Made by a program: the position numbers and the translations under genes. 64,000 bases of DNA, from assembly GCF_030149425.1 (NCBI RefSeq), contig NZ_JASBRQ010000010.1, positions 62,001 to 126,000 of the forward strand. Direction: 5' to 3'. The DNA comes from Maricaulis sp. GTDB lineage: Bacteria; Pseudomonadota; Alphaproteobacteria; Caulobacterales; Maricaulaceae. Positions 50,817 through 59,311 of the stretch are shown here, piece by piece. The first letter of the stretch is position 1; the number at the start of each line of letters is the position of its first letter. The notes under the pieces were generated by a model. It made no database searches. It was not told the origin of the DNA and saw only the letters and a program-made list of their open reading frames with translations.

Positions 50817-51644
50817 TTAGCCGACCTGGATGGTATCGTCGTGATCGCTGGTGCGGCGCGCCACGACCTGTTCCAGACCGGTGACGACGGGCTCTCGCAG
50901 CGGATTGCCCTCATCGGCGAGCCGGGCCAGCTGGGCGATGGCGGCGCGGTGCATTTCCACGATCTCGGCCTCGCGTTCGCCATAGCTGTCTATGCCGTTG
51001 ATAAAGCGCTGCTGTGAGCGCGCAACGCGGATGGCGAGACCATCGCCGGTCCGGATCATCTCGTCGGCCAGGGCGACCGAGGCGGCGCGGGCCGCCGCCA
51101 TCGGTGTGGTCCGGCCCGCTTCAACATCGGCGGTCCGCTTGAGCGCCGGGCCGTTCTCATGCAGCGGCCGGCGGCGGCGGTCCGGCCCGGAAAAGCGGGC
51201 CGCGGTGATGAAATCCCTCGGCCGCTCGCTGAGTGAACTCAGGCGCTGGCGCAGGATTGCCGGCGACAGGGGTGTGACGAGGAATTCGGTGACGCCGGCA
51301 TCGCGGGCGATCTCCACCTCGCTGCGGCTTTTGGGTGCCGTGATCATGACGATTGGAGCGGTGCGGAAACTCGCCTGTTCGTCTTCGCGGATGGAGCGGA
51401 TCAGCCGCAACCGGTCCTCATCGCGTTCGGCGGCGCGATTCCAGTCGGTCAGGATCAGGCCGGGATTATGCTGGCGCATCAAATAGCGCGCACTGTGAAC
51501 ACTGCTGACTACAAGGACATTGCGAAAGCCCGCATCGCGCAAAAGCCCGCCTGTCAGAGAGCGCATGAAACCATTGCCTTCCAGAAGGAGGGCCGGAGCG
51601 CGCTGCAGGGGCGGGCGTGAGGCGGGAACAGTCAGGGCATTCAT
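50817..51644 (-). CDS. Degenerate response-regulator receiver protein with helical C-terminus
   Basis: The likely start is ATG 51644 (275 residues); the track ORF is 14 codons longer. The receiver-like domain spans about 15-135: ALLLEGNGFMRSLTGGLLRDAGF, the phosphoacceptor-type Asp in GLILTDWNRA, IVMITAPKSRSEVEIARDAGVTEFLVTPLSP. The conserved Lys of the last motif (usually FLVKPF) is Thr, and the acidic pair at the start is reduced to one Glu. A GPDRRRR motif follows, then a helical tail without DNA-binding motif. It may bind partners without classical phosphoswitching. Confidence 0.82.
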   Translation of the reverse strand: MNALTVPASRPPLQRAPALLLEGNGFMRSLTGGLLRDAGFRNVLVVSSVHSARYLMRQHNPGLILTDWNRAAERDEDRLRLIRSIREDEQASFRTAPIVMITAPKSRSEVEIARDAGVTEFLVTPLSPAILRQRLSSLSERPRDFITAARFSGPDRRRRPLHENGPALKRTADVEAGRTTPMAAARAASVALADEMIRTGDGLAIRVARSQQRFINGIDSYGEREAEIVEMHRAAIAQLARLADEGNPLREPVVTGLEQVVARRTSDHDDTIQVG

Positions 51645-51745
51645 GCCCGCAGGTCTACGCGACCAGAATTGAGACCGCGCAAACAAACAGGGTTAAGAGA
51701 GGCTGAATTGTACCAGCCTCCCTGGGTGTTGGCTTAGGTATTGGC

Positions 51746-52090
51746 CTAGTCGCGCTTGAAAGCGCCGAGCAGTCGCATGAAGAGCCAGATCGGGATGACG
51801 ATGATGGCCCCCATGAGGAAGTATTGAACCGCCCGGTCCGCACTGCCCAGAACGGTTTCGACAATGCGTTCGACCGCTTCGCCCAGCGTGCCGAAGAAGT
51901 CGACCCAGAGCTGGGCCGGGTCGACCTGGAAGGCGACCAGGACCAGTCCGACAATGACGGAGATCAACACCAGCCGCAGCACCTCGGCAAGGCGGATCGA
52001 GAACAGGCGGGCGATGAAGCCGCGCGGCTCCTCACCCGGCTTGGCGGCCCGCTCGGGGCTGGTGGAAATATCGTCGCTCATAACGCTCAC
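51746..52090 (-). CDS. DUF6460-like small membrane protein
   Basis: A 114-residue protein with two membrane helices (VLRLVLISVIVGLVLVAF and YFLMGAIIVIPIWLFMRLL) after a Ser/Glu/Pro-rich N-terminal tail. The pattern RLAEVLRLVLISVIVGLVLVAFQVDPAQLWVDFFGTL matches my memory of the DUF6460 family found beside MscS-type channels in alphaproteobacteria. It lies 48 bases downstream of the mscS-like gene on the same strand. Function unknown. M4 is an alternative start. Confidence 0.8.
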   Translation of the reverse strand: MSVMSDDISTSPERAAKPGEEPRGFIARLFSIRLAEVLRLVLISVIVGLVLVAFQVDPAQLWVDFFGTLGEAVERIVETVLGSADRAVQYFLMGAIIVIPIWLFMRLLGAFKRD

Positions 52091-52138
52091 TCTAACAGGA
52101 ATTGCGGCACAATCGCGGCCAGCCAGGATAGAATTGGA

Positions 52139-52969
52139 TCAGTCCTTGCGCTCGACATTGACCTGGTGCGGGTAGGGGATGGAAATCCCGGCCGCATCGA
52201 AGGCGTTTTTGACGTTTTTCATGGCGTCAAAATAAATGCCCCAATAATCCCCGCTATCACACCAGACACGGGTCACGATATCGACCGAGGAACCGCCATG
52301 GGCGGTGACCGCCGTGAAGATATCGGGGTCCTTGTGGATGCGCCCATCTGCGCCCAGCGTGTCGCGGATCACCTGCATCGCCTTGTCGATATCGTCGCCG
52401 TAATCGATGGAGAAGACGAAATCGACGCGTCGGGTATCATTGGCCGAGTAGTTGGTGATCACCGATCCCCAGGCCGATCCATTGGGGACAATGACCTTCT
52501 TGTTATCGCCGGTCGCCAGCTCGGTGGTGAACAGGTTGATGTCCTTGACCGATCCCGATTGCCCGGCGACCTCGACGAAGTCACCCAGCTGATAGGGGCG
52601 GAAGAGGATGATCATCACGCCGGCGGCCAGGTTGGACAGCGTGCCCTGCAGGGCCAGGCCAATGGCCAGCGTGGCTGCACCCAGGGCGGCCACCAGGCTG
52701 GTCGTTTCCACGCCGAAACGGTTGAGCACGGCGATCAGGACGATCGCCATAATGGCGTAGTAGACGATGGAGGAGAAAAACCCGCCCAGCGTATCGTCAA
52801 TACGATCGCTCTTGAGGGCTGCGGCGCGAACGCCTTTGCGCACTGCGCCGGCGATGATCATGCCGACAATCAGGATAAGGGCAGCGAGCATCACGCTGCT
52901 GCCGGCGTTAATCACACGTTCGGTCAGCGCCGCGATGGTTTCCGGCGACATCAGGTTTTCCGGGTCCAT
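52139..52969 (-). CDS. MscS-type mechanosensitive channel
   Basis: A 276-residue small-conductance mechanosensitive channel that would release solutes under osmotic downshock. Three N-terminal membrane helices are followed by the pore-lining TM3 region AALGAATLAIGLALQGTLSNLAAGVMIILFRPY, with the Gly/Ala pattern of MscS. The beta domain follows with GDFVEVAGQSGSVKDINLFTTELATGDNKKVIVPNG. The alpha/beta C-terminal vestibule ends with ISIPYPHQVNVERKD. ATG 52969 follows AGGGGGAATTC. It is upstream of the DUF6460-like gene, probably in one operon. Confidence 0.95.
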   Translation of the reverse strand: MDPENLMSPETIAALTERVINAGSSVMLAALILIVGMIIAGAVRKGVRAAALKSDRIDDTLGGFFSSIVYYAIMAIVLIAVLNRFGVETTSLVAALGAATLAIGLALQGTLSNLAAGVMIILFRPYQLGDFVEVAGQSGSVKDINLFTTELATGDNKKVIVPNGSAWGSVITNYSANDTRRVDFVFSIDYGDDIDKAMQVIRDTLGADGRIHKDPDIFTAVTAHGGSSVDIVTRVWCDSGDYWGIYFDAMKNVKNAFDAAGISIPYPHQVNVERKD

Positions 52970-53053
52970 GAATTCCCCCTATTGGTCCGTTCAACCCGTT
53001 GTCTATCACCACTCGCGCTGTAGGGGAAAGCGATTCCAGCGCCACGCGCTGCG

Positions 53054-53794
53054 CTAGATCTGCTCCAGGACAGGCTCGGTCTCGCCATTGCGTCCGGAGC
53101 GGATGATCATGATTTTCTGCCAGATCTTCGACGCCATGTTCGACGTTAGCGTCTCGATGTCATTGACCGACGCGATAACCACCGGGTCGCGCGAATTCTG
53201 TGCGTAGAGCGCGGCGATCTTGCCGGCCAGAGAGAGCATCTCGGCGCAATAGTCGAGATAGCGCGAGAGCTCGAACTCGCTCATCTCCCGGTCTGGCGAG
53301 GAAACTGTGCGCGGGCCCAGGCGCAAAAGCGCGGTGGGGTCCTTGGTCAGCTGGTGCATGTCGACGACGTGGGCGACCGAGCGTAGTTCGTGCAAATCAT
53401 CCAGCGCCAGTGAGCGCTTCAGTCTTTCCTCGATACGCGACAGGGTGAAAATCGCCACCGCCGCGAGGATGACGATGTTCAGCCCGGCCTCGACCCCGGC
53501 AAAGACCGAGAAAATATCGAGCCGCCCATTCTCAACCTCCATCGTGTTGAGGAGGCGATAGCCCATGTAAATCAGGGCGCCGATGGCGGCGACAATTGCG
53601 GACAGCGTGCCGGCGCGCAGGGCGAAATAGGGGCGGGCGAGACGCTGGGTCCGGCGTTCATCGCGATTGGCCAGCTCGATCAGCTCGGCCACGACATTAT
53701 TCAGGCTGGCGTCGGGGAAGCGTTCCTTGACGCGGTCAGCCAGGCGCTCAAGCGTATCAACGATATGTCTCGAATTGAGTGTGCGAAACGGCAC
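53054..53794 (-). CDS. Two-helix membrane protein of unknown function
   Basis: A 246-residue protein with two central membrane segments (about 65-84 and 100-120). A cytoplasmic helical head (ADRVKERFPDASLNNVVAELIELANRDERRTQRL) precedes them, and a long helical C-terminal domain follows (SEFELSRYLDYCAEMLSLAGKIAALYAQNS). I do not recognise a named family. The layout, short loop between helices and charged ends, fits an integral membrane protein that organises partners. It lies 85 bases upstream of the mechanosensitive channel gene on the same strand. Confidence 0.78.
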   Translation of the reverse strand: MPFRTLNSRHIVDTLERLADRVKERFPDASLNNVVAELIELANRDERRTQRLARPYFALRAGTLSAIVAAIGALIYMGYRLLNTMEVENGRLDIFSVFAGVEAGLNIVILAAVAIFTLSRIEERLKRSLALDDLHELRSVAHVVDMHQLTKDPTALLRLGPRTVSSPDREMSEFELSRYLDYCAEMLSLAGKIAALYAQNSRDPVVIASVNDIETLTSNMASKIWQKIMIIRSGRNGETEPVLEQI

Positions 53795-53850
53795 GGCATC
53801 CCCCCTATTACGGGCGCAACATGCCGTGCCGGACCCGGGCTGTCACCCGT

Positions 53851-54798
53851 TTAGCTGGCCGCGGTCGCGACCACAGCGCCGGATGTTACGGCGGCGATCA
53901 TCGCGGCCTGTGCGGCCAGGATGGCTGCCAGCTCGCTGGCGGCGCGCATCGACGAGCCATCGCCCAGCTGGGCCAGGGTCAGGCGCATGGCGAGCTTGGC
54001 CGTGGTTTGCTGCGGCAGGCGCGGTTTCAGCGGCACCAGGGCATCGAAACTGCGCACCAGGGCTTCTGCCGTCTCTTGCCCATTGCCGTGCGCGGCGAGC
54101 ACGGCAAGTCCGGCCCGGCCGACACCGGAGCGCAGGCTTGAGCGGCCACGCACGGCAAGGTTCAGCGAGGTCCAGGCCGAGGCGATCTCGCCGCCCTTGA
54201 GATCGAGCAGGGCGACCTCATAAGCGGCGGCTTCGACGGCACTGTTGGGGATGCCGCCATCGCGCAGGGCCTGGCGGGCCTGGTCAAGCTTGTCGGCCAA
54301 TTCGTCCGGCAACAAGCCGAGGGCGATGCCCGCGGCGGCGAGGACTTCCTCGCGCCCGGCCTCACGCCGCCACCAGGGCGCGGCAATGGCTTCCAGCGCG
54401 TCAAAAAACGTGTCGGCCTGATGCGGGTCTGCGCCCGCACTGCAAAGCGCCAGGGCGGCCGGGGCTGCGCCGTGGGACAGGCCGCGCCCGCCGCGGCGGG
54501 CGCGTTCATCCTGTAACGCCTTGCGCAATACGAAGAACTGGCTGGCGCGTTTCTGTGATGTCGCGAGCACGGTTGCGTAGACAAGCCGCATGGGCTTGTC
54601 CGGCGCGCGCCAATGCCCGAGGCGCTGATTGAGCTCGCCGCGGACCTCGAAAACGCCCTCGATCAGGCTCTCCACATCCTGCTGAGCCGACAAGGCCGCC
54701 AGGGCCGCAAACCGGGCCTGTAATTTTTCTCCGCGTCCCGCGCGCGCCTGAAACGCAGCGTCCAGCGCCTTGAAGCGGTCAATCACAGCATGGGTCAT
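53851..54798 (-). CDS. DUF4003-like cytosolic protein
   Basis: A 315-residue protein rich in Ala and Leu, almost all helical. The ATG at 54798 has a perfect GGAGG site six bases upstream; the track ORF is 33 codons too long. Motifs include MRLVYATVLATSQKRASQFFVLRKALQDERA. This pattern recalls the DUF4003 family of bacterial proteins, with low certainty. The C-terminus is Ala-rich and slightly hydrophobic (ELAAILAAQAAMIAAVTSGAVVATAAS), possibly a membrane-binding helix. No catalytic motif. It is divergent from the repair helicase gene. Confidence 0.72.
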   Translation of the reverse strand: MTHAVIDRFKALDAAFQARAGRGEKLQARFAALAALSAQQDVESLIEGVFEVRGELNQRLGHWRAPDKPMRLVYATVLATSQKRASQFFVLRKALQDERARRGGRGLSHGAAPAALALCSAGADPHQADTFFDALEAIAAPWWRREAGREEVLAAAGIALGLLPDELADKLDQARQALRDGGIPNSAVEAAAYEVALLDLKGGEIASAWTSLNLAVRGRSSLRSGVGRAGLAVLAAHGNGQETAEALVRSFDALVPLKPRLPQQTTAKLAMRLTLAQLGDGSSMRAASELAAILAAQAAMIAAVTSGAVVATAAS

Positions 54799-54938
54799 GT
54801 AAATCCTCCGAAGCCTGATCATGCCTGCTCGTGCAGCCCGCTTGCAGGGGGACGGTCTTTTGAATTGTCCCTCTTCAGCTTGTGGATTTGCCATCATGCC
54901 GCTTTGACCGCGGGCATCCGGCTTGTATGTGAAGAGGG

Positions 54939-57398
54939 ATGAGTGACACGCGCTTGCCCGATCGGTTCCAGGCCTGGTTTGACAGCCGGGGCTGGCAGCC
55001 GCGATCGCATCAGCTGGAGATGATTGAAGCGGCGCAGGCGGGCGAGGACACGCTGCTGATCGCCCCGACCGGCGGTGGCAAGACGCTGGGTGGGTTCCTA
55101 CCCAGCCTGATCGATCTTGAGGCGATTGTGAGCGAGGCCCCGGCCCAGAGGCCGCATCGCCTGCACACGCTCTACATCTCGCCGCTCAAGGCTCTGTCCG
55201 TCGATGTCGCGCGTAATCTGATGATCCCGGTCGAGGAAATGGGACTGGATCTGCGCATCGAGACCCGCACCGGCGACACCTCGGCCTCCAAGCGCCAGCG
55301 CCAGCGCGCGCATCCGCCCGATATCCTGCTGACCACACCGGAACAGCTGGCCCTGTTCTGCGCGACGGCGAACGCGGAGGCCTTCTTCGCGGACCTCAAG
55401 CGCGTCATTATCGATGAGGTGCATGCCATCGCGCCGCAAAAGCGCGGCGATCTTCTGAGCCTCGGCCTGGCAGCCATTTCCCGCTGGGCTCCGGATGCCC
55501 GGCGGGCCGGTCTGTCTGCGACGGTCGCCGATGAGCAGGGCCTGGCGCGCTGGCTGCGGGCGCAAGCGGTGGGCGATGATGATGTCTTCGCGCGCATTGT
55601 CCGCGGCGATGCCGGTGCGCGCCCTGAGGTGGAGATCCTCGACCCGGTCGAACGCATCCCCTGGGCAGGGCATTCCGGACGCCATGCGCTGGCCGAGATC
55701 TATCAGCGCATCAAGTCGGCCCGGATGACGCTGGTTTTCGTCAACACCCGTTCCCAGGCTGAAACCACATTCCAGGACCTCTGGCACCTCAACAACGATA
55801 ATCTCCCCATCGCCCTGCATCACGGTTCGCTGGCGCCGGAGCAAAGACGCAAGGTCGAAGCGGCGATGGCCAAGGGAGCGCTGAAGGCCGTGGTGTGTAC
55901 CTCGACGCTCGATCTCGGCATTGACTGGGGCGATGTCGACCTGGTCATCCAGATGGGGGCGCCGAAGGGCTCCTCGCGCCTGATCCAGCGCCTGGGCCGT
56001 GCCAATCACCGTCTCGATGCGCCCTCGCGCGCCTTGCTGGCCCCGACCAACCGGTTCGAGCATCTGGAATGCGAGGCGGCGCGCGATGCGGTGGCGCTCA
56101 ATGCCCTCGATGGCGAGCCCTTGAGCGCTGGTGCGCTTGATGTTCTCGCCCAGCACGTGATGGGCCGGTCCTGCGGCGAACCGGTGGCCGCCGCCACGCT
56201 GTTCGAGGAAATCCGCTCGGCCACACCCTATGCCCATATCGACCGGGAGCTGTTCGACAAGGTCATGGCCTTCGCCTCCACTGGTGGCTATGCGCTGCAG
56301 AGCTATGACCGGTTTCGCCGCATGGTCCAGGGCAAGGATGAGCTCTGGCGGGCGCGCTCGCCGCAGATCGCCCAGCGCCACCGGATGAATGTCGGCACCA
56401 TTGTGGAAGCGCCGATGCTGGATGTCGTGATTTCTGCGCGCGGACGTGGCGGGCGGCGGCTCGGGCAGATCGAGGAATGGTTCGTCGAACAACTCGTGCC
56501 CGGTGACACCTTCCTGTTTGCTGGCCAGGTGCTCAAATTCGAGGCCATTGAGGACATGACCGCGCGGGTCACCCGGTCCAGCGACCCCGAGCCGAAAATT
56601 CCCTCCTATCAGGGCGGCAAGTTTCCGCTCTCCACCTATCTCGCTCAGCGCGTCCGCGCTCTGGTGCAGAATCCCGGAGAGTGGTCGAAACTGCCCGAAC
56701 AGGTTCAGGACTGGCTGTCGTTGCAGCAGGAAAAGTCCATGCTGCCGCCGGCCAATGGCCTTTTGGTCGAGACCTTCCCGCGGTCGGATAAATTTTATCT
56801 CTGCTGCTACCCGTTCGAAGGACGGCTGGCGCACCAGACGCTGGGCATGCTGATCACGCGCCGGCTGGAACGCCTGCGCATGCGTCCGATGGGGTTTGTG
56901 GCCAATGAATACGCCCTTGCGGTCTGGGGGCTGCGCGACATGTCCGGGCTCGATTTCGATGCCCTGTTCGGTGAGGAGATGATGGGCGATGATCTCGACG
57001 CCTGGCTTGCCGAAAGCGATCTGATGAAGCGCACCTTCCGCAATTGCGCGCTGATCGCCGGCCTGATCGAGCGGCGCTTTCCGGGGCAGGAAAAGACCGG
57101 CCGCCAAGTCACCTTCTCGACCGACCTCATCTATAATGTTCTGCGTGAGCATGAGCCCGATCATGTACTGTTGCAGGCGGCCTGGGCCGATGCGGCTACC
57201 GGACTTCTGGATGTGCGCCGTCTCGGTCAGGCGCTGGCGCGGGTAAAAGGCGGTATCATCCACAAACCGCTGGAGCGGATTTCGCCGCTGGCAGTGCCGG
57301 TCATGCTCGAAGTCGGCAAGGAGCCGGTTTATGGTGAAGCGCAGGAGAGCATTCTCGAAGACGCTTCCGAGGCTTTGATCATGGAAGCGCTGACCTAA
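54939..57398 (+). CDS. Ligase-associated DNA damage response DEXH-box helicase (Lhr-like)
   Basis: An 819-residue superfamily 2 helicase of the Lhr-like group. It has the Q-motif region RSHQLEMIEAA, motif I LLIAPTGGGKTLGG, motif Ia-like YISPLKALSVDVARNL, motif II VIIDEVHAI, motif III GLSATVAD, motif IV LVFVNTRSQAE, motif V TSTLDLGIDWGDVDLVIQMGAP and motif VI IQRLGRANHR. The long C-terminal part is the Lhr-type winged-helix/beta-barrel. In related genomes it lies with an ATP-dependent DNA ligase, an exonuclease and PdeM; only PdeM is present here. It unwinds damaged DNA in a repair pathway known from other alphaproteobacteria. Confidence 0.93.
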   Translation: MSDTRLPDRFQAWFDSRGWQPRSHQLEMIEAAQAGEDTLLIAPTGGGKTLGGFLPSLIDLEAIVSEAPAQRPHRLHTLYISPLKALSVDVARNLMIPVEEMGLDLRIETRTGDTSASKRQRQRAHPPDILLTTPEQLALFCATANAEAFFADLKRVIIDEVHAIAPQKRGDLLSLGLAAISRWAPDARRAGLSATVADEQGLARWLRAQAVGDDDVFARIVRGDAGARPEVEILDPVERIPWAGHSGRHALAEIYQRIKSARMTLVFVNTRSQAETTFQDLWHLNNDNLPIALHHGSLAPEQRRKVEAAMAKGALKAVVCTSTLDLGIDWGDVDLVIQMGAPKGSSRLIQRLGRANHRLDAPSRALLAPTNRFEHLECEAARDAVALNALDGEPLSAGALDVLAQHVMGRSCGEPVAAATLFEEIRSATPYAHIDRELFDKVMAFASTGGYALQSYDRFRRMVQGKDELWRARSPQIAQRHRMNVGTIVEAPMLDVVISARGRGGRRLGQIEEWFVEQLVPGDTFLFAGQVLKFEAIEDMTARVTRSSDPEPKIPSYQGGKFPLSTYLAQRVRALVQNPGEWSKLPEQVQDWLSLQQEKSMLPPANGLLVETFPRSDKFYLCCYPFEGRLAHQTLGMLITRRLERLRMRPMGFVANEYALAVWGLRDMSGLDFDALFGEEMMGDDLDAWLAESDLMKRTFRNCALIAGLIERRFPGQEKTGRQVTFSTDLIYNVLREHEPDHVLLQAAWADAATGLLDVRRLGQALARVKGGIIHKPLERISPLAVPVMLEVGKEPVYGEAQESILEDASEALIMEALT

Positions 57399-57408
57399 GG
57401 CCCCGTTT

Positions 57409-58128
57409 GTGACCGACCGACCGGAAATCATCAGCTTCGATCTTGCCGGTACCCGTGTGCTGGCCGATGCCGAGGGCGTGCTCGTGGTGCCGGGCGAGGC
57501 AAGCCTGATTGTCTCCGATCTGCATTTCGAGAAGGGGTCGGCCTATGCCGCCGGCGGCCAGATGCTGCCGCCCTATGATACCCGGGCCACGCTGAAACGC
57601 CTGGCCGCTGCAATAGACCGTCACGCGCCGGAGCGGGTGATCGCGCTCGGCGACAGCTTCCACGATCTCGGTGCCGCCGGGCGCATGGCGGGCGACGATA
57701 TCGCGGCCATCAAGGCAATGGTTGCGGCGATCGACGACTGGGTCTGGATCGAGGGCAATCACGACCCGCAGCCCCCGGAAGAGCTGGGTGGACGCACCGC
57801 ACATACGCTGTCCCTGGGCGATCTGGTCTTGCGCCATGAACCGCTCGAAGCGACGGCTCGCGGCGAAATCGCCGGGCATTTACACCCGTGCGCCAAGGTG
57901 CGTGGGCGTGGCCGGGCGGTGCGCCGGCGCTGTTTCGCCACCGACGGCCATCGCCTGATCATGCCGGCCTTCGGGGCCTATACCGGCGGGCTGAATATCT
58001 GTGACGAGGCATTTCTGGCCTGTTTCGGGCGGGTGCCGGACGCACTGGTCATGGGGCGCGATGCCGTACACACCATCGGCGCGCGCAATTGCGTGCCCGA
58101 CAGGGCTCAGCTGCGCGCCAGCAGATAA
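57409..58128 (+). CDS. pdeM: Ligase-associated DNA damage response endonuclease PdeM
   Basis: A 239-residue calcineurin-like metallophosphoesterase. The metal-binding motifs occur in order: VSDLHFEKGS (D-x-H), ALGDSFHD (GDxxxD), EGNHDP (GNHD), EIAGHLHP (GH-x-H) and FGAYTGGLN. The GTG start at 57409 lies 10 bases after the helicase stop. PdeM works with the Lhr-like helicase on damaged DNA ends. Its 3' end overlaps the convergent DUF3429 gene by 22 bases. Confidence 0.93.
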   Translation: MTDRPEIISFDLAGTRVLADAEGVLVVPGEASLIVSDLHFEKGSAYAAGGQMLPPYDTRATLKRLAAAIDRHAPERVIALGDSFHDLGAAGRMAGDDIAAIKAMVAAIDDWVWIEGNHDPQPPEELGGRTAHTLSLGDLVLRHEPLEATARGEIAGHLHPCAKVRGRGRAVRRRCFATDGHRLIMPAFGAYTGGLNICDEAFLACFGRVPDALVMGRDAVHTIGARNCVPDRAQLRASR

Positions 58129-58577
58129 AGCAGGATCATGGCGATGGCGGAGCCGACCGCGCCGAGGGTCAGGATCAGGCGCAAGCGTCCGAACCAGGCC
58201 GGTAACTCGCCGCGGGCCGCCGCCTGACGGTCCCAGGCCATCATCACCAGAAGGCTGATGGCCAGGAGCATCCAGGCGAAGTACGGGTGTCCGGCCCAGT
58301 GGATCAGCGCGCCCATCAGACCGAGCACGCTCGGGGCCACCGAGGCTGAGAGCACGGCCAGGTCCGGCACGTCGCGCGCCATGATCTCGCGCCCCCATCG
58401 CACCCCGCCGAGAAAGCTCAGGATCAGACCGGCATAGACGGTAAACATCCATTCCTCGGCGGCAGCGCTGCGCCCGGTGAGGAGGGCATGCGCAGACAAT
58501 GCCACGGGAATCCAGAACGGGATCCAGCCGGCGATGCCGAGGAGAAGGGCGGAGGCGGGTAGGGTTTTCGTGCTCAT
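58107..58577 (-). CDS. DUF3429 membrane protein
   Basis: A 156-residue inner-membrane protein of the DUF3429 family, with about five helices and the family stretch YAGLILSFLGGVRWGREIM followed by SVAPSVLGLMGALIHW. The ATG at 58577 overlaps the upstream gene by four bases (ATGA), which differs from the track start at 58607. It follows the TIGR02186 gene in a coupled operon with the TauE-like exporter. Function unknown. Confidence 0.88.
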   Translation of the reverse strand: MSTKTLPASALLLGIAGWIPFWIPVALSAHALLTGRSAAAEEWMFTVYAGLILSFLGGVRWGREIMARDVPDLAVLSASVAPSVLGLMGALIHWAGHPYFAWMLLAISLLVMMAWDRQAAARGELPAWFGRLRLILTLGAVGSAIAMILLYLLARS

Positions 58578-59311
58578 CGACGAGCGAATATGGCAGCCCC
58601 GGCCCATCCGGCAAGCATGGCGAGGACAACGCAGAACAGTCCGTACAGCATGGGCAGGCCGTGGGCGAATTCGTAGATCAGGCGCTCAAGCCCCGCTTTC
58701 TCGACCCGCAGGCTGGTTGAACGGCTGGCCACCGGCCGGCCATCGCGGAACAGGTAGACTTCTGCGGTGTAATTGCCGACCGGGGTTGAGGGCGGCAGGG
58801 CCAGCGTGGCGCGGAACAGGCCGCCGTCAAGAACCTCCACCCCGCGCGGTGCGCTGGCATAGAGGTCTTCGCGTGCGCCGGCGCGCTCGACGGCCTTGCG
58901 GTAATCGAGCATGTCCGCAACCGGGGTTTCGCCCGGCCGGGTCAGCAAGTGGTCAAGGCCGATGCGATTGCGCACTAGCGCTTCGTCCGAGGCGATTTCG
59001 TCCAGCGGCCGGCTCGAGGCGATGGCGTAATAGCTCGGCACGGCGGCAAACTCCCGGGCCGAGCCATTGACCCAGATGCCAAAACTGCGGGTCTTGCGCA
59101 TGACGCGCAAATCCTGTTCCGGGCCGCGCAGCACGACGACGATCTCATCCTGGATGGTGAGCCCGCGGGTAGCGCCGTAAAGCACCAGCTCGGTGCCGGC
59201 GAAATCCTCGCGGATCTCCACCGTCTCCTGGGTCAGCGCGCCCATGATACTGGGCGCCTCGGTCGCGAAGGGCTGTTGCAGGCTGAGGGCAAGAAGTGCG
59301 GCCAGCAGCAT
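58574..59311 (-). CDS. TIGR02186 family protein
   Basis: A 245-residue exported or membrane-anchored protein. It has an N-terminal signal (MLLAALLALSLQQPFA), a beta-rich soluble domain (IREDFAGTELVLYGAT, VVLRGPEQDLRVMRKTRSFGIWVNG) and one C-terminal helix (GLFCVVLAMLAGWAGAAIFA). It matches TIGR02186, a family encoded next to TauE/SafE permeases in alphaproteobacteria. The ATG overlaps the TauE gene's stop by one base. It may be the periplasmic accessory subunit of that exporter, an inference from the strict pairing. Confidence 0.9.
   Translation of the reverse strand: MLLAALLALSLQQPFATEAPSIMGALTQETVEIREDFAGTELVLYGATRGLTIQDEIVVVLRGPEQDLRVMRKTRSFGIWVNGSAREFAAVPSYYAIASSRPLDEIASDEALVRNRIGLDHLLTRPGETPVADMLDYRKAVERAGAREDLYASAPRGVEVLDGGLFRATLALPPSTPVGNYTAEVYLFRDGRPVASRSTSLRVEKAGLERLIYEFAHGLPMLYGLFCVVLAMLAGWAGAAIFARR

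Noticed and set aside
55098-57431. 777-residue minus-strand ORF opposite the repair helicase
   Set aside because: It is the antisense shadow of the helicase gene. It has no recognisable motif, is His/Gln/Arg-rich as expected of reverse-frame GC-rich DNA, and lacks a start context.
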